A DNA stretch of 64,000 nt from Macrothele yani (taxonomy: Eukaryota; Arthropoda; Arachnida; Araneae; Macrothelidae): the NCBI GenBank assembly GCA_039090855.1, contig CM077011.1, forward strand, positions 23,189,001-23,253,000, written 5' to 3'. Within the stretch, counting starts at the first letter, position 1, and every line of letters starts with the position of its first letter. Below the pieces are notes generated by a model. That model did no database searches and was not told the DNA's origin. It was given only the letters and a program-made list of their open reading frames with translations. Both the position numbers and the translations under genes were made by a program. Positions 20,535 to 31,702 of the stretch are shown in pieces.

Positions 20535-22341
20535 AGAAGATGTGACTTCCAAAGTGGAATATATAGAGCTATGCAAGACAGTAAGAAAAAGTATCACTGA
20601 AGACGTAAGAAAATTCAACTGTGAACTAGTGAGGAAAGCAATTGAAAACAACCAAAGCCTAAAGATAGCAAAGGGACATCTCAGTAAGGGAAGAAAACAG
20701 ATTATGGCACTGAGAAAAGACGATGGTTCTGTAACAAGAAATAGAGGCGAAATTTTGACAAGAGTGAAAGATTTCTACTCCAAATTATATGAAAGGGATG
20801 ATACATGCACTTCAGACATCATGAAAGATACCAGTACCAGAGTTCCTCCAGTCCTTCCAGCAGAAGTTGCACATGCAATCAAGAACATGAAGCGAGGAAA
20901 AGCTCCAGGAGAAGATGGAATTACTGTAGACATCATACAAGAAGCAAGTGGAGAAATCGAAATAGTACTCGCCCAAATTTTTACTCGTTGCCTTAATGAA
21001 GGAAAGATTCCTGAGGATTGGAACAACGCTACAATGATCTTGCTACATAAAAAAGGTGACATTGAGGATCTCGGAAACTACAGACCTATCAGCCTCCTAT
21101 CAGTAGTTTATAAAATCTTCACTAAATTTCTTTCACACCGCTTGAAGGTAACACTGGACATGGCTCAACCGAGAGAACAAGCTGGATTCAGGAGTGGCTA
21201 CAGCACAATAGATCATATCCACGTGCTGAGAGAACTAATTGAAAGAGCGAGGGAATATGAGCTTCCATTGTGCATGGCTTTTATCGATTATGAAAAAGCC
21301 TTTGATTCGGTGAAACCATCAGCAGTTACAATGGCTCTGAAATCCTGCGGTATTGAAGATGCATACATTAATATTATTAATAACATCTGTGAAAATGCAA
21401 GTGCAAAGATTAGGCTGTTTGAAGATACAACACATGTAAAAATTGGAAAGGGAGTAAGACAAGGTGACACCATATCTCCGAAGCTCTTTAATGCCACATT
21501 GGAGGGTGTTTTTCAGTCGCTGAGCTGGGAAAACAAGGGGATAAAGATTAATGGAGATTATCTAACCCACCTTCGTTTTGCTGATGACGTAGTCATTTTT
21601 GCAACTACCCCATCAGAGCTGCAGAGTATGATCCAGGAACTTGCTGACAAGAGTAAAGAAGTGGGATTAAAAATGAACTTTCAGAAGACAAAAGTGATGT
21701 TCAATGCTTTTACAAGAAATGAAGATTTATCGATTGATGGAGAAAAGCTGGAGATAACAGACACGTACGTTTATCTTGGACAGCAGATATCAAGTGAGGG
21801 TCACATTGATGAAGAAATTAATCGGCGTACAAAACTTGCCTGGAGAGCTTTTGGAAGAAACAGCATAATTTTCAAGAGCAATATGCCATTATGTCTTAAA
21901 AGAAAAGTGTTTAATCAATGCATCTTGCCAGTGCTTACGTATGGAGCCGAGACTCGGACTTTAACTAAAAGAGACATACAAAGGCTGCAGACAACTCAAA
22001 GTAGCATAGAGAGGTGCATACTTGGTGTAACCAGGAGAGATAAGAAGAGGAACTCGTGGATCCGAAAAATGACAAGAGTGGAAGACATCATGATCAGACT
22101 TAAATCCCTGAAATGGCAATGGGCTGGACATACTGCCAGAAGGACAGATCATCGATGGACAGCCGAAATTTTAGATTGGATTCCAAGGGACAGGAAAAGA
22201 CCCAGAAGAAGACCACATGGGAGATGGGTGGATGAAATTCGAAAGTATGCAGGGGTGACATGGAGGAGACTGGCACAAGACAGACCGTTGTGGAGGAAAC
22301 TTGGGGAGACCTTCGTCCAGCAGTGGATTGATAATGGTTGA
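20521..22341 (+). CDS. RTE-type reverse transcriptase, open 606 codons
   Basis: An RNA-templated DNA polymerase of a non-LTR retrotransposon, which primes synthesis at nicked target DNA in the nucleus (family knowledge). RT motifs in order: APGEDGITVDII (about 128-139), [15 protein letters not shown] (186-200), QAGFRSGYSTIDHI (220-233), FIDYEKAFDSV with the first catalytic Asp (254-264), GVRQGDTISPKLFN (311-324) and LRFADDVVIF with the paired catalytic Asp (351-360). The C-terminal part (KWQWAGHTARR, about 535-545, then a basic stretch) is typical of RTE proteins. The frame ends QQWIDNG. The ATG used is only the first in this frame; in a full element the protein continues upstream through the endonuclease. 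The frame is intact, but the copy is 5' truncated, so it has no known promoter. Confidence 0.93.
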   Translation: MRTTKEDVTSKVEYIELCKTVRKSITEDVRKFNCELVRKAIENNQSLKIAKGHLSKGRKQIMALRKDDGSVTRNRGEILTRVKDFYSKLYERDDTCTSDIMKDTSTRVPPVLPAEVAHAIKNMKRGKAPGEDGITVDIIQEASGEIEIVLAQIFTRCLNEGKIPEDWNNATMILLHKKGDIEDLGNYRPISLLSVVYKIFTKFLSHRLKVTLDMAQPREQAGFRSGYSTIDHIHVLRELIERAREYELPLCMAFIDYEKAFDSVKPSAVTMALKSCGIEDAYINIINNICENASAKIRLFEDTTHVKIGKGVRQGDTISPKLFNATLEGVFQSLSWENKGIKINGDYLTHLRFADDVVIFATTPSELQSMIQELADKSKEVGLKMNFQKTKVMFNAFTRNEDLSIDGEKLEITDTYVYLGQQISSEGHIDEEINRRTKLAWRAFGRNSIIFKSNMPLCLKRKVFNQCILPVLTYGAETRTLTKRDIQRLQTTQSSIERCILGVTRRDKKRNSWIRKMTRVEDIMIRLKSLKWQWAGHTARRTDHRWTAEILDWIPRDRKRPRRRPHGRWVDEIRKYAGVTWRRLAQDRPLWRKLGETFVQQWIDNG

Positions 22342-22358
22342 CAATGATGATGATGATG

Positions 22359-22438
22359 ATATACAAGATGCATAGGAAAGTTCCCTTAGCCTGAAATAAC
22401 TTGCGAACGAAGACAGGTACAGATATGCAAGTGAGATA
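22359..22438. repeat. 80-bp target-site duplication, right copy
   Basis: Identical to 19976-20055. Confidence 0.92.
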
Positions 22439-22482
22439 ATAGTAGAGTAAAGCCACTACGCCCGATCGAATGCAACCAATAG

Positions 22483-22498
22483 CAGCGCCCCTAGTGGC
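22483..22498 (-). other. Isolated CTCF-core-like site
   Basis: GCGCCCCTAGTGGCG (complement CGCCACTAGGGGCGC) matches the motif in the short array at 9314. The flanks (TTGGTTGCATTCGATCG on the minus strand) do not obviously match the monomer. Confidence 0.4.
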
Positions 22499-22622
22499 GA
22501 AATGCAGAAGTTAGACATTGCAAATCGAAAACGAAAAGAGACAGAGCAAAATTTCCAATTCGAAAGTTGTAGAGCATCAATCAATTAGTACAAAACGACA
22601 TTTGTTTCACACGGATATGATA

Positions 22623-24174
22623 CACTGAGGTGCACAAATTAAGGACGAAGAGGAGAAATTAGCATAACAGCGGAACGAGCAGGCAGAACGGACCGAAAGA
22701 CAACTCAGGAGATATACTAGGGTCCGGTACGGTGGGCATGCGCATATATGCAGCATGATGTAGGGGGCAGGGAGTGTCGGAAGGGTATAAAGCAAACGGA
22801 CGGTGTAGGCTCAGCAATACGGTGAAAGCTATTGCACGCTGTACATCGGTTTGAACGACGTCGAGTTGCTGCCACCGTGTGATATGGCTAACAGGCAATC
22901 TTGTAGACGACATCTGGATGACTTTACCCGAGGTCGCGTCATTGGGAAGTTGGAAGAAGGTCGAACTGTGACTAGTGTTGCCGAGGAGTTAGGGATCGCT
23001 CACAGCATCGTTTCATGAGCTTGGAGAGCATTTCAAATGACAAGGAAAAGCTGTCCGAAAGTTTAGCAGTGGTCGTCCTTGAGCAACCACGGCGGCGGAC
23101 GACCGGTATATTGTCCTACAGGCGAGAAGAGACAAACGGCAGGCAGCGGTAAAATCGCAAGGCATATGCAACAGGCAACAGGACGTCCATTATCGCGTTT
23201 TACCGTGACCAGGAGGCTGAACAAAGGTAGTCTATTTGCACGACGACCAATACGGTGTGTGCCATTAACGCCTGCTTATCGGAGACGGTGGTTTCTGTGG
23301 TGCCAGGAACACAAGAATTGGACACATCAGCAATGGGGTCGAGTTCATTTTACGGATGAGAGCCGATTCAGTCTGACGAGCGATTCTGGACGTAAACACA
23401 TCTGGAGAGAGCAGGGAACACGCAATCACACCTCCAATATCATTGAAAGGGACCGGTTTGGAGGTGGCGGAGTTCTCGTTTGGAGCAGTATCATGCTTTG
23501 CAACCGTACTGACCTCCACATCTTCCAAGGAGGTCCAGTCACTGGTGTCCGCTATTGTACAGAGTTTCTCGTGCCTCACGTTCGTCTGTTTAGAGGTGCT
23601 GTGGGTCCTGAGTTCCTCTTCATGGACGACAACGCTACACCTCATCGTACAGTGGCTGTCGCACAGCTGTTGGAGAGTAAAGATATGCAACGCATGTATT
23701 AGCCCGTAAGGTCCCCGGACCTAAATCCAATCGAACACGTGTGGGACCTTCTCTGGAGACGCTTGGCAGCACGTCACCAGCCGCCAGCAACGATTCCGCA
23801 GCTGCGATTGGCGCTACAAGAGGAATGGGTCGCGATGCCTCAACAGCTCGTTGACACCTCGTCCTCAGCATTGACAGACATTGTAAATCCTGCAACGCAG
23901 TCAGGGGTGACCATATCCCCTACTAAATACTGGATGTTTCTTGTCAGATTACTGTCACATAGACGTTTCTGTCTTCTGTCCAGTTGTGCTCGAAGTTACC
24001 TTTTCAATATAGTGCCTTTGTATTCTTTGGATTCCTTGTTTGGACGGTTTTGATCACTTGTCCCATATTCTTATCTCTTGGGGATCTTCTGGTGTGATTT
24101 GAGTCGATGTGGAGCCCTTCTGCAGGACGTTACATTCGAAAAACCGCCTCTTCCTTAATTTTTGCACGCCAGTG
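22623..24174 (+). mobile_element. Tc1-like element with both termini
   Basis: The left terminus CACTGAGGTGCACAAATTAA and the right terminus complement CACTGGCGTGCAAAAATTAA are imperfect inverted repeats next to TA at 22621-22622 and 24175-24176. Length is 1,552 bp, longer than the other Tc1-like elements here because of a long 5' leader. The truncated copy at 9495 belongs to this family. Confidence 0.92.
22884..23890 (+). pseudogene. Tc1-like transposase, broken
   Basis: The start MANRQSCRRHLDDFTRGRVI at 22884 is a helix-turn-helix that meets a TGA near 23017. After a frame change, 23079-23702 is open and carries the second DNA-binding part (RPLSRFTVTRRLN), VHFTDESRFSLTSDSGRKHI with the first Asp, GGGVLVWSSI, and LFMDDNATPHRTVAVAQLL with the second Asp. 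The Glu motif (LNPIEHVWDLLWRRL) is in another frame near 23728-23770. DD34E type with at least one stop and two frameshifts. Confidence 0.9.
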
Positions 24175-24202
24175 TATGTTTTGAAGTATAAATAGTATTG
24201 TG

Positions 24203-24429
24203 CGCCGCCCCGGTGGCGCAGTGGTCTAAGGCGTTGGCCACTGATCATTCGTCCGTAAGGGGTCTGGGTTCGAATCCCGGTCAGGCATGGATGTTGTGTT
24301 TGTCTTACGGCACTGGCTCTCTCCCTTCCCTGGAACCAGTGACCCTAAATTAGGGACGGACGACTGCTTATAGCCCATTGAGTTGCTCACGGTGGTCGTA
24401 AAACCTCCAATCAAAAAAAAAAAAAAAAA
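24203..24429 (+). repeat. SINE-A, full length with 13-bp TSD
   Basis: AAATAGTATTGTG at 24190-24202 is repeated at 24430-24442. The head has box A GGTGGCGCAGTGG and box B GGTTCGAATCC, the body is complete, and the A tail is about 20 nt. Being close to the consensus with a perfect TSD, it is probably among the younger copies. Confidence 0.95.
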
Positions 24430-24483
24430 AAATAGTATTGTGTGACTTAATGTTACCGCAATGTTCAAATCATACAAGATATA

Positions 24484-25703
24484 AACTGAAGTGCCAGAAA
24501 AACTGGTACACGAGTCTAACACTTGGTAGGTCTCCCACGTGAGCGCACAACTGCAGAAATACGACGAGGCATGAACTCTACTAACTTCTGGAAATATGCT
24601 GTAGGCAATGCACACCATACATCATGCAGAGCGTTCCACAATTCGGGTGTATTCCGAGGTCTCGGATACCTGTGTTCGACAGCGCGTTGCATGGAATCCC
24701 AAAGGTGTTCTATCACGTTCACATCTGGGAACTTAGGTAGGAATGGCAACACCCCAAACTTAGATTAATGTTCCTCTAAACGTAATGTGGGCTCCCGACA
24801 CTTGTGTGGAGGTGCATTGTCCTGTTGTAATAGGCCCAACCCAGCAGCATGAATGCAGGACATGAACGGGTGTACCTCGTCAGAAAGCTAGAGCACATAG
24901 CGTTGGCCGGTCACAGATGTTTATAAACGTACCAGGGGTCCCAGTTAAGTACAGCTGAACACACCCCATACCATTACGGACCCCCCTCTAGCCGGTACAG
25001 TTCCCTGTTGTAAGGCGGAATCCATGGCTTCATGGGGTTTGTGCCACATACGAATCCTTCCATCTGCCCTATACAGTTGGAAACGTGACTCGTCATACCA
25101 GGCTACTTGTTTCTAGTCATCAAGTGTCCATTGGCGGTGTTACCGTGCTTAAGCGAGACGCATAGATCTGTGTCGTACACCCATCAAGGGGACTCGAGTT
25201 GGGCGTCGGCTCCCAAAGCCCATATCAGGCAGCGTACTTTGCACAGTCAGGACGCTGATGCTTGTTGAGGATCCAGCATTGAAATCTGATGATACCTGCG
25301 AGAGTGTTTCACCCTTATCACGTGAAATGATTCTTGACAGCCGACGATGGTCACGTTCACCCAATGTCTTTTTACGGCCACACTTGTATCGTAGGTTGGA
25401 GGTTTTGCCAGAATTCTTGTAGTCACAGTACACCCTTGCAATGGTCGTCCGTTAAAATCCGTACTTCGTTTCTACCTCGGAAATACTATGGATCATCTCA
25501 CGAGCGCCAACTATGACGCCGCGTTGAAAATCGCTTAAATCATTATTACTGGTCATTCTCATGCCGAAAAGAGCTCTGACAGCTGGCAAGGATGTCAATC
25601 GCTTTATACACGCACTGGCGGAGGTAACTGAGTACGCGCATATGTGATGTTACTACATATTTTGCCTAAGCTCATCTGTACCAGTTTTTCTGGAACTTCG
25701 GTG
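24484..25703 (-). mobile_element. Tc1-like element, back to back with the next
   Basis: Termini AACTGAAGTGCCAGAAAAAC on the left and the complement CACCGAAGTTCCAGAAAAAC on the right, with TA at 24482-24483 and 25704-25705. Length is 1,220 bp. Its right TA is followed immediately by the TA of the next element. Confidence 0.92.
24516..25562 (-). pseudogene. Tc1-like transposase, broken
   Basis: The start MRMTSNNDLSDFQRGVIVGA-like at 25562 is followed by KCGRKKTLGERDHRRLSRII (25149-25433), typical of the linker between the two DNA-binding parts. The 3' part reads KFPDVNVIEHLWDSMQRAVE, with the Glu of the DD34E triad, ending SAVVRSRGRPTKC (24516-24752). The middle is scattered over frames. Not functional. 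Confidence 0.87.
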
Positions 25704-25707
25704 TATA

Positions 25708-26927
25708 CACTGAGTGGCCACTTTATTATGACCAGCTGACAGTTTTAAGCAAATGAGATATGGCTGCACGTTGTTGCCGCCAGTGGGCGAGGCTAATATA
25801 AAAAGGAAAAGCTTAGTGCTTGCGACAGTAGTAGAAGAGATTTTTGGGTGATGCGTTCGGTAAAAAATGCGATTTGACGAACTTTCATCGTGGGATGATT
25901 GTAGGAGCTCGGATCCATGGAGCGAGTATCGCCGAAACCGCCGCATTCGTAAATCGTTCCGGAGCAGCTGTTGTTAAAGTGTTTAAAGACTGGCCTGTCA
26001 GCCAAAAAAACTGGGTCTCTACGTGCAACGTGTGGTCGTCATCGACTAGTGACTCCTCGGGCGGAACGGAGAGTGTCCAGACTGTTAACAGACCTCATAA
26101 AGGAAACAGTGCAACAAATTATAGACCATCTTAATCAAGGATCCCCTCAAGTGATTTCTGCACTTACTGTTTGCCGTACACTGCATCGGATGGGGTATGG
26201 CAGCTGAAGGCCTATTCGAACACCTTTGCTGTCTGCAGTTAACAAGAGAAAACGTCTCTAGTTCGCACAGGAGCACAAGGATTGGACAGTCGATAATTGG
26301 AAACAAATTATATGGTCCGATGAATCACGTTTTAAGTTGCACCATGCCGATGGCCGAGTGAGAATTTGGCGAAAACAGCATGAAAGCATGGACCCCAAAT
26401 GCATTGCTACAACCCTTCAAGCTGGTGGAGGCAACGTTATGGTTTTGGGAATGTTTTCTTGACGTGTTTTGGGCCCTTTAATTCGTGTTGATCAACGTCT
26501 GACTGGCACATCATATCTAAACATCGTTGCGGAACAAGTGCATCTTGTCGTGGATGGTTTATCCCAATGGCAAGGGCTACTTTCAACAAGATAATGCGTC
26601 CCGTCATAGTGCTCGTATTGAACAGGATTAGTTTCAGGAACATGCCGGTGAGTTTACTTTGCTTAGGTGGCCCCCACAATCTACAGATCTCAACCCCACT
26701 GAGAATTTGTGGGATGAAGTTGAACTAGCCATCAAACAGCTGAATCCACAACCCTACAATCTCACACTCCTGGAAAGTGCTATTCTTCAAGCATGGTCAC
26801 AGATTCCACAAACCACCTATGAACATCTCGTGGAGTCCATGCCACGAAGAATCGACGCAGTATTAAAGGCAAAAGCTGGTCCAACGAAGTTCTGAGGGGG
26901 TGGTCATAATAAAGTGGCTACTCAGTG
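25708..26927 (+). mobile_element. Tc1-like element with complete termini
   Basis: Termini CACTGAGTGGCCACTTTATT on the left and the complement CACTGAGTAGCCACTTTATT on the right, with TA at 25706-25707 and 26928-26929. Length is 1,220 bp. Confidence 0.94.
25844..26895 (+). pseudogene. Tc1-like transposase, broken
   Basis: In order: KCDLTNFHRGMIVGARIHGA (N-terminal helix-turn-helix), a frame change near 25980-26010, GSPQVISALTVCRTLHRMGY up to a stop at 26207, WKQIIWSDESRFKLHHADGR with the first Asp (about 26300-26355), a second-Asp motif (STRxxVPS in the wrong frame near 26580-26600), and finally STDLNPTENLWDEVELAIKQ with the Glu (26659-26895), ending KAKAGPTKF. DD34E. Several stops. Confidence 0.9.
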
Positions 26928-27009
26928 TATAACTGTATGTAATAATTGGGTTTATGGAAAAATATATCTCTATGTTAAAAACCTTTTGTAGATAACAATA
27001 TCCAGTTAA

Positions 27010-27858
27010 TATATATTAAATATCCAGTTAACTCCCAGCGAAACGGATAAATTTGAATCTTGATAATCTTTCATGAGCACCTTCTTCGTAGAAAGGTTGT
27101 GCGTTTATGCGTTTATGAATTAAGATACAAAAAAGTACAGCATGTTTAATGGCAACATAACAACGCTAGGGGAAACAAGAAGACCATACAATCATGATAA
27201 TCCTCCATTACTATCTTCTTGATAGTTAGCTCATGCGATTACAAATTAAGATACAAAAAAGAGCAGCATGTTTAATGGCAACATAATTACGCTACGTGAA
27301 ACAAGACCATACAATATCTGGCTAATCCCCAGCGAAACGGGTAAATTTGAATCTTGCTAATCCTCCATGACTATCTTCTTCATAGATAGCTCATGCGATT
27401 ATAAATTAAGATACAAAAATGAGCATCATGTTTAATGGTAACATAATAATGCTAGGTGAAACAAGAAGATCATACAATCTTGATAAACCTCCATGACTAT
27501 CTTCTTCATAGATAGCTCATGCGATTATACATTAAGATACAAAAAAGAGCAGCCTGTTTAATGGCAACATAATAACGCTAGGTGAAACAAGAAGATCATA
27601 CAATCTTGATAAACCTCCATGACTATCTTCTTCATAGATAGCTCATGCGATTATACATTAAGATATAAAAAAGAGCAGCCTGTTTAATGGCAACATAATA
27701 ACGCTAGGTGAAACAAGAAGATCATACAATCTTGATAATCCTCCATGACTATCTTCTTTATTGATAGCTCATGCGATTATAAATTAAGATACAAAAAAGA
27801 GCAGCGTGTTTAATGGCAACATAATAACGTTAGGTGAAACAAGAAGACCATAAATCTC
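27010..27858. repeat. 126-bp satellite, about six units
   Basis: The unit contains CTTGATAATCCTCCATGACT, ATCTTCTTCATAGATAGCTC, ATGCGATTATAAATTAAGAT and GTTTAATGGCAACATAATAA. The GCTCATGCG anchor falls at about 27229, 27389, 27514, 27641 and 27767. Spacing is about 126 bp except the first interval of 160, which has an extra CCCAGCGAAACGGGTAAATT segment also seen at the array start (27023). No open frame. Confidence 0.93.
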
Positions 27859-29711
27859 ATGTGGTATGCACTTAAGTCATTAAATTGACATCTTTTTAAT
27901 TATTTGTTGAGTTCTAATACCAGAATATCCCCCTCTCCCCAGCTTGATTATTTTGCAGATTTTCTCTCTGGACCCGTTTAAACAAATAATGGTAAGACAT
28001 TACAGGGTGTTGCTATAACACGCGGTAATTGAAAACTAAAAAATATTGAGAATGTGTTAAAGTTTACCTACTTCAAATCGGTGATGTGGGTTCTCAAATC
28101 CTTCAGTAAAATGTATAGAATTACACTTGAGATAAATCCTATACTCTTCTTCACTGTCGTAGATTTTATTCGGTGACGTTTAAAGTTGACGCGTGCCTAT
28201 TTCTGATCAGACCGGTCTCAAGGGGATATTCCAGCCCCTCTTTGCAGCAGGGATTATCAGAGGTCTTCATCCCACCCAGCGCTATTTAACACTACTTTCC
28301 ATGCGCATGTAAATCAAGGTGTTTGAAAGAAGACATCACCGATCTCCCTGAGAGCTAAAGATCAGCGTTAGAGCTGCTAGGAGGCGAAAGATTTTGATCT
28401 TTGCTCCTAAGTTTCCTCGCCCTATTATTGCGTAACCTGCTTGTGACTGAGATTGATACATTCAGTGTCAAACGCATGTGCTCTCATTGTTAATGAATAC
28501 TTTTTTCCGAAAACAGCGGCGTTCTAATTAATTCACCTAAATATGCAGAGAGTACCAGAATGACTGATATTAATATCTAATAGCGGTTGCCAAAGTTAAG
28601 GGGACTTGGAGGATGCTTTTTTCCCCCTGTCTGTTACACGAGACGTCTGCTTTAGCCTTGTTCACATAATTTCGTAATTACTCGAAGATAATTAATCTTC
28701 TTTTCGCGAAACTTCAATGCGTAACATCTTCTCTGCAATTAGGGATCACTCTGTATAAAACTTCCGACGAAGGCTTTTAATGAAGGTATCTGTATATTGA
28801 TTTTTACATAACTATGGAAGAAAGTTAGTCTAAAGAAGGGCCCTACTGAAACAAAGAAATCACTTAATCAAATAATGAAAGAAACGGAACACAAATCTTA
28901 AGCTAAGGGCACGTTTCTACGAAATTTGGAAACTTTAGTTTCAATTGTGATGTGGACTTCCTCATTAAGTGTTGTGTCATAGACCAGCTGACTGTTGCAG
29001 ACATTTTTGTCGTTTATAAATTTCTGTGCAACAGTAGTTATGAGGAGCTCTTCGGTAATTATAGCATGTAATTAATTACACATCCTCAGGAAGTCGCCAG
29101 CTAATACAAGTCAAACTGGCAGACCATCTAAAACGGAATTTATTGCTCTTGCTTTGTTTCGATGGGTACGTATCAAATTACGCTCCAACCACAAATTTCT
29201 GAAATCATTATCTTTGGCAGAACATTTGAATTGGTACACGAAAGATGAGAAAACGCTTATTTGATGAAGAGGAAATCATTTCAAATTGCTCAATGTTACT
29301 TGATCTTTTACATTGGAAGGCAGTAATGCACAACACAACAAGACAGACGATTGGAAAAAGTTTATGACAGGTAACGTCGTTGTAAGAGCGCGATTTCTAT
29401 GTCAAAGAAAGCTCCTGAAAATGATTCTGATTATAATTTAGATATTTTGTTTGCGTTTACGTCATTCTCGTGCGACTCCTCAGGGCTTCAAAGCACTTAG
29501 ATTAAACCTTTCTAAATATTTATAGCAGAGTCGAATGGTTGCTCAAACGAAAGAATAGAGAGCAGACTGAAATTCAGAATCTATTAGCAGAATCTTCAGC
29601 AAGCTAACAAAAAATTGCGCGCAGTATCTAAATTTGGTATTTCTTTTTAATAGCATAAGCACCTAAATTAGAAACAATAAAAAAGCTTACTTTTCTGCAA
29701 TTTGATTTAAA
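27859..29711. other. Spacer, no recognised feature
   Basis: Mixed unique sequence. A lone ACAGGGTGTTGCTATAACAC near 28000 resembles a transposon terminus, but no inverted partner is found. Confidence 0.5.
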
Positions 29712-29713
29712 TA

Positions 29714-29836
29714 CACTCAATGGACTAAACGTTAGAGACACCTATCTAACAGCGTGTTCATTCTCCTCTAGCGCGAATAACAGCCCGTACACACAGAGAC
29801 AGCGAGACATCTACTCCACCAGATGCCGGAGGGTTT
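29714..29836 (-). mobile_element. Tc1-like terminal fragment (family of 11780-12927)
   Basis: CACTCAATGGACTAAACGTT next to TA at 29712-29713, then sequence matching the inverted 3' end of the element at 11780-12927 (AATAACAGCC(C/T)RTACAC and GCCGGAGGG). It stops where the LINE 3' end begins. Confidence 0.75.
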
Positions 29837-29837
29837 C

Positions 29838-30163
29838 ATTTTATTTATTAATTCCGCTGTTACAGATTCCTGATTTATTGTTACATTATTATTTATCTGT
29901 TTTTATAACAACAGCAAGGAAGCTCCAGGAAAAGGCCTCGCAGAGTCCTGACTTGGCCCTAAGCTCCCTAAGTAAAGTCAACAATCCAACACAACAATGG
30001 AATTAGTTTACTATTGGTATAACATGAAATCTCCGCTGCGTTACAATTAGAGATCACTTTTGCCCTCCAACTTTACGATTGCCCTCCACTTCCCATCTCT
30101 CTTTTTTTTTTTTTTTTGTAGCTAGTTCAGTATACATGCTTTAAGATTTTGTTTTTTTTTATA
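29838..30163 (-). mobile_element. LINE-2 (Jockey/CR1-like), piece 4: C-terminal end and 3' UTR
   Basis: On the minus strand this follows the coding piece at 31559-31702 once the Tc1-like element is removed. It holds the end of the frame and then an untranslated tail with ATAAATAATAATG and a final TAATAAATAAAATGAAA at 29838-29855. Assignment rests on collinearity with the other three pieces. Confidence 0.6.
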
Positions 30164-31558
30164 CACTGACGGAAAGTGAAAAAAGAACACCAAGAAGGAA
30201 TTGTTGGCGGACGATCATGATATTTGCATATGTTAATGGGCTCGAGATTACGTAGGTGTGATGTTAATTTCGGGACCAACCGGTGAGCGCCTACGCCACA
30301 GCACGGCATAATATGCAAATTATCGTCGGTGGTATTTAAGGAGTACGGCGAAGTAAATGTAATCAGTCGTCGGCGACCGGACACGTTCGAAGACCCTGAA
30401 GAAGCTGCAATGACCTGGACATGGAAGACGTTTACGGTTTCAGCAGTTATCGGACTCTGAGCGAGGTCGTCTAGTCGGACTCCGCGTGGCCGGGTGGTCG
30501 TATGGTCGTATAGCGGAGCGAATTGGACGGGAAGTATCGGTGGTGTTACGATGGTGGCGTAGATGGTCCGAGGAACATTCCCACACGAGAAGACGTGGAA
30601 CCGGGAGTCACAGACGAACTGATGAGCGGACCGATCGACGCATAAGAAGAGCGGCGTTGTCAAGCAGAACATCCACTGCGACGCAAATCCGAGCTGCCGT
30701 TGAACCTGGGGCGACTCTGCGAACAATCCGCAACCGTCTACTGGATGCAGGACTACGTGCACGCGTTCCTCTGGCATGTGTACCTCTGACTCTAGCCCAC
30801 CGTCAGGAACGTCTGCACTGGAGAAAGCAATGACGGTCTGTTGTGTTTAGCGATGAAAGCAGATTCTGCTTAGGAGCCTCCGATGGCCGTAAGCGTGTTC
30901 GCAGACGCACAAGGGAGCGTCTCGACCCTTCTTGCATCCGCCAGCGTCACGCAGGGCCTACACCTGGTCTCCTGGTGTGGGAAGCGTACACAACTAGTGT
31001 TTGTATCGGGTACATTAAACAGCACCTCCTACATCCACAACATCATTCAGCCTGTTGTGCCATTTGTAAGGTCGGTCCATTCAGGTGTTTTCCAGCAAGA
31101 TAACGCACACCCGCACACGGCACGTGCAACGCAACATACACTTCATGGTGTGAGACAATTTCCATGGCCTGCACGTTCACCAGATTTGTCCTCCATTGAG
31201 CACGTGTGGGATTTTATTTAACAACAACTTATGCGGTCTCCACGACCAGCCACGACCATCCCCGATTTACGCGTCCAGGTTGAGGATGCTTGGAACTCAA
31301 TACCCCAAACTTATATCCAACATCTGTACGACAGACTCCATGTCAGAATTGCACAGTGTGACGCAGTTCATGGCGGTTCAACCTCGTACTAACCATGTTG
31401 CATGGAAATGTTATTTTTCAGTTTATCAGCAGATACAGCTGTATTTTGTCATAATGTTTCGATCACGTTGTCCTCTGTATTCCGTTATTATGCTGTATAA
31501 ATTTCGTTGGTATCAGACGTTTCCTTCTTGGTGTTCTTTTTTTACTTTCCGCCATGTG
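30164..31558 (+). mobile_element. Tc1-like element inserted in LINE-2
   Basis: Termini CACTGACGGAAAGTGAAAAA on the left and the complement CACATGGCGGAAAGTAAAAA on the right, with TA at 30162-30163 and 31559-31560. Length is 1,395 bp. Same family as 15974-17407. Confidence 0.93.
30411..31392 (+). pseudogene. Tc1-like transposase, broken
   Basis: The region from 30486 is open with IAERIGREVSVVLRWWRRWS (helix-turn-helix). At 30843 MFSDESRFCLGASDGRKRVR keeps the first catalytic Asp, unlike the sister copy at 16217. A deletion near 30985 shifts frame. SGVFQQDNAHPHTARATQH (second Asp) and SPDLSSIEHVWDFI (Glu) follow, and then a stop TAA at about 31219. It ends at a TAA at 31390. DD34E, not functional. 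Confidence 0.9.
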
Positions 31559-31702
31559 TATAAATTACAGTTATTGATTTCTGTTAGTTCTCTAGGTAAT
31601 GAATTCCAAAATCTCGGTCCAGAGTAATGTAGACTTTATTTTATGGTTATAGTTTTAGGTAAAACTGGTATTAGTATATACTGATTTTTAGCATCATATT
31701 GA
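31559..31702 (-). mobile_element. LINE-2, piece 3: near C-terminus of the RT protein
   Basis: The minus strand reads LHYSGPRFWNSLPRELTEIN, a signature of the C-terminal end of Jockey/CR1-type LINE proteins. It is cut on one side by the Tc1-like element and on the other by the RTE LINE. Confidence 0.75.

Larger units (their letters stand above)
20056..22358 (+). mobile_element. RTE-type LINE, 5' truncated, recent
   Basis: A 2.3-kb insertion beginning inside the endonuclease domain and ending in a (TGA/GAT)n 3' tail at 22342-22358, which is typical of RTE elements (simple-repeat rather than poly-A 3' end). It is flanked by an identical 80-bp direct repeat. Two related copies lie at 31703-33808 and 37588-40721. 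Confidence 0.93.

Noticed and set aside
27010..27858. CRISPR-like array
   Set aside because: The whole 126-bp unit repeats, with no unique spacers, in a eukaryotic context. It is a satellite.
27995..28025. Lone transposon-like terminus ACAGGGTGTTGCTATAACAC
   Set aside because: No inverted partner or TA/TSD structure could be found nearby.
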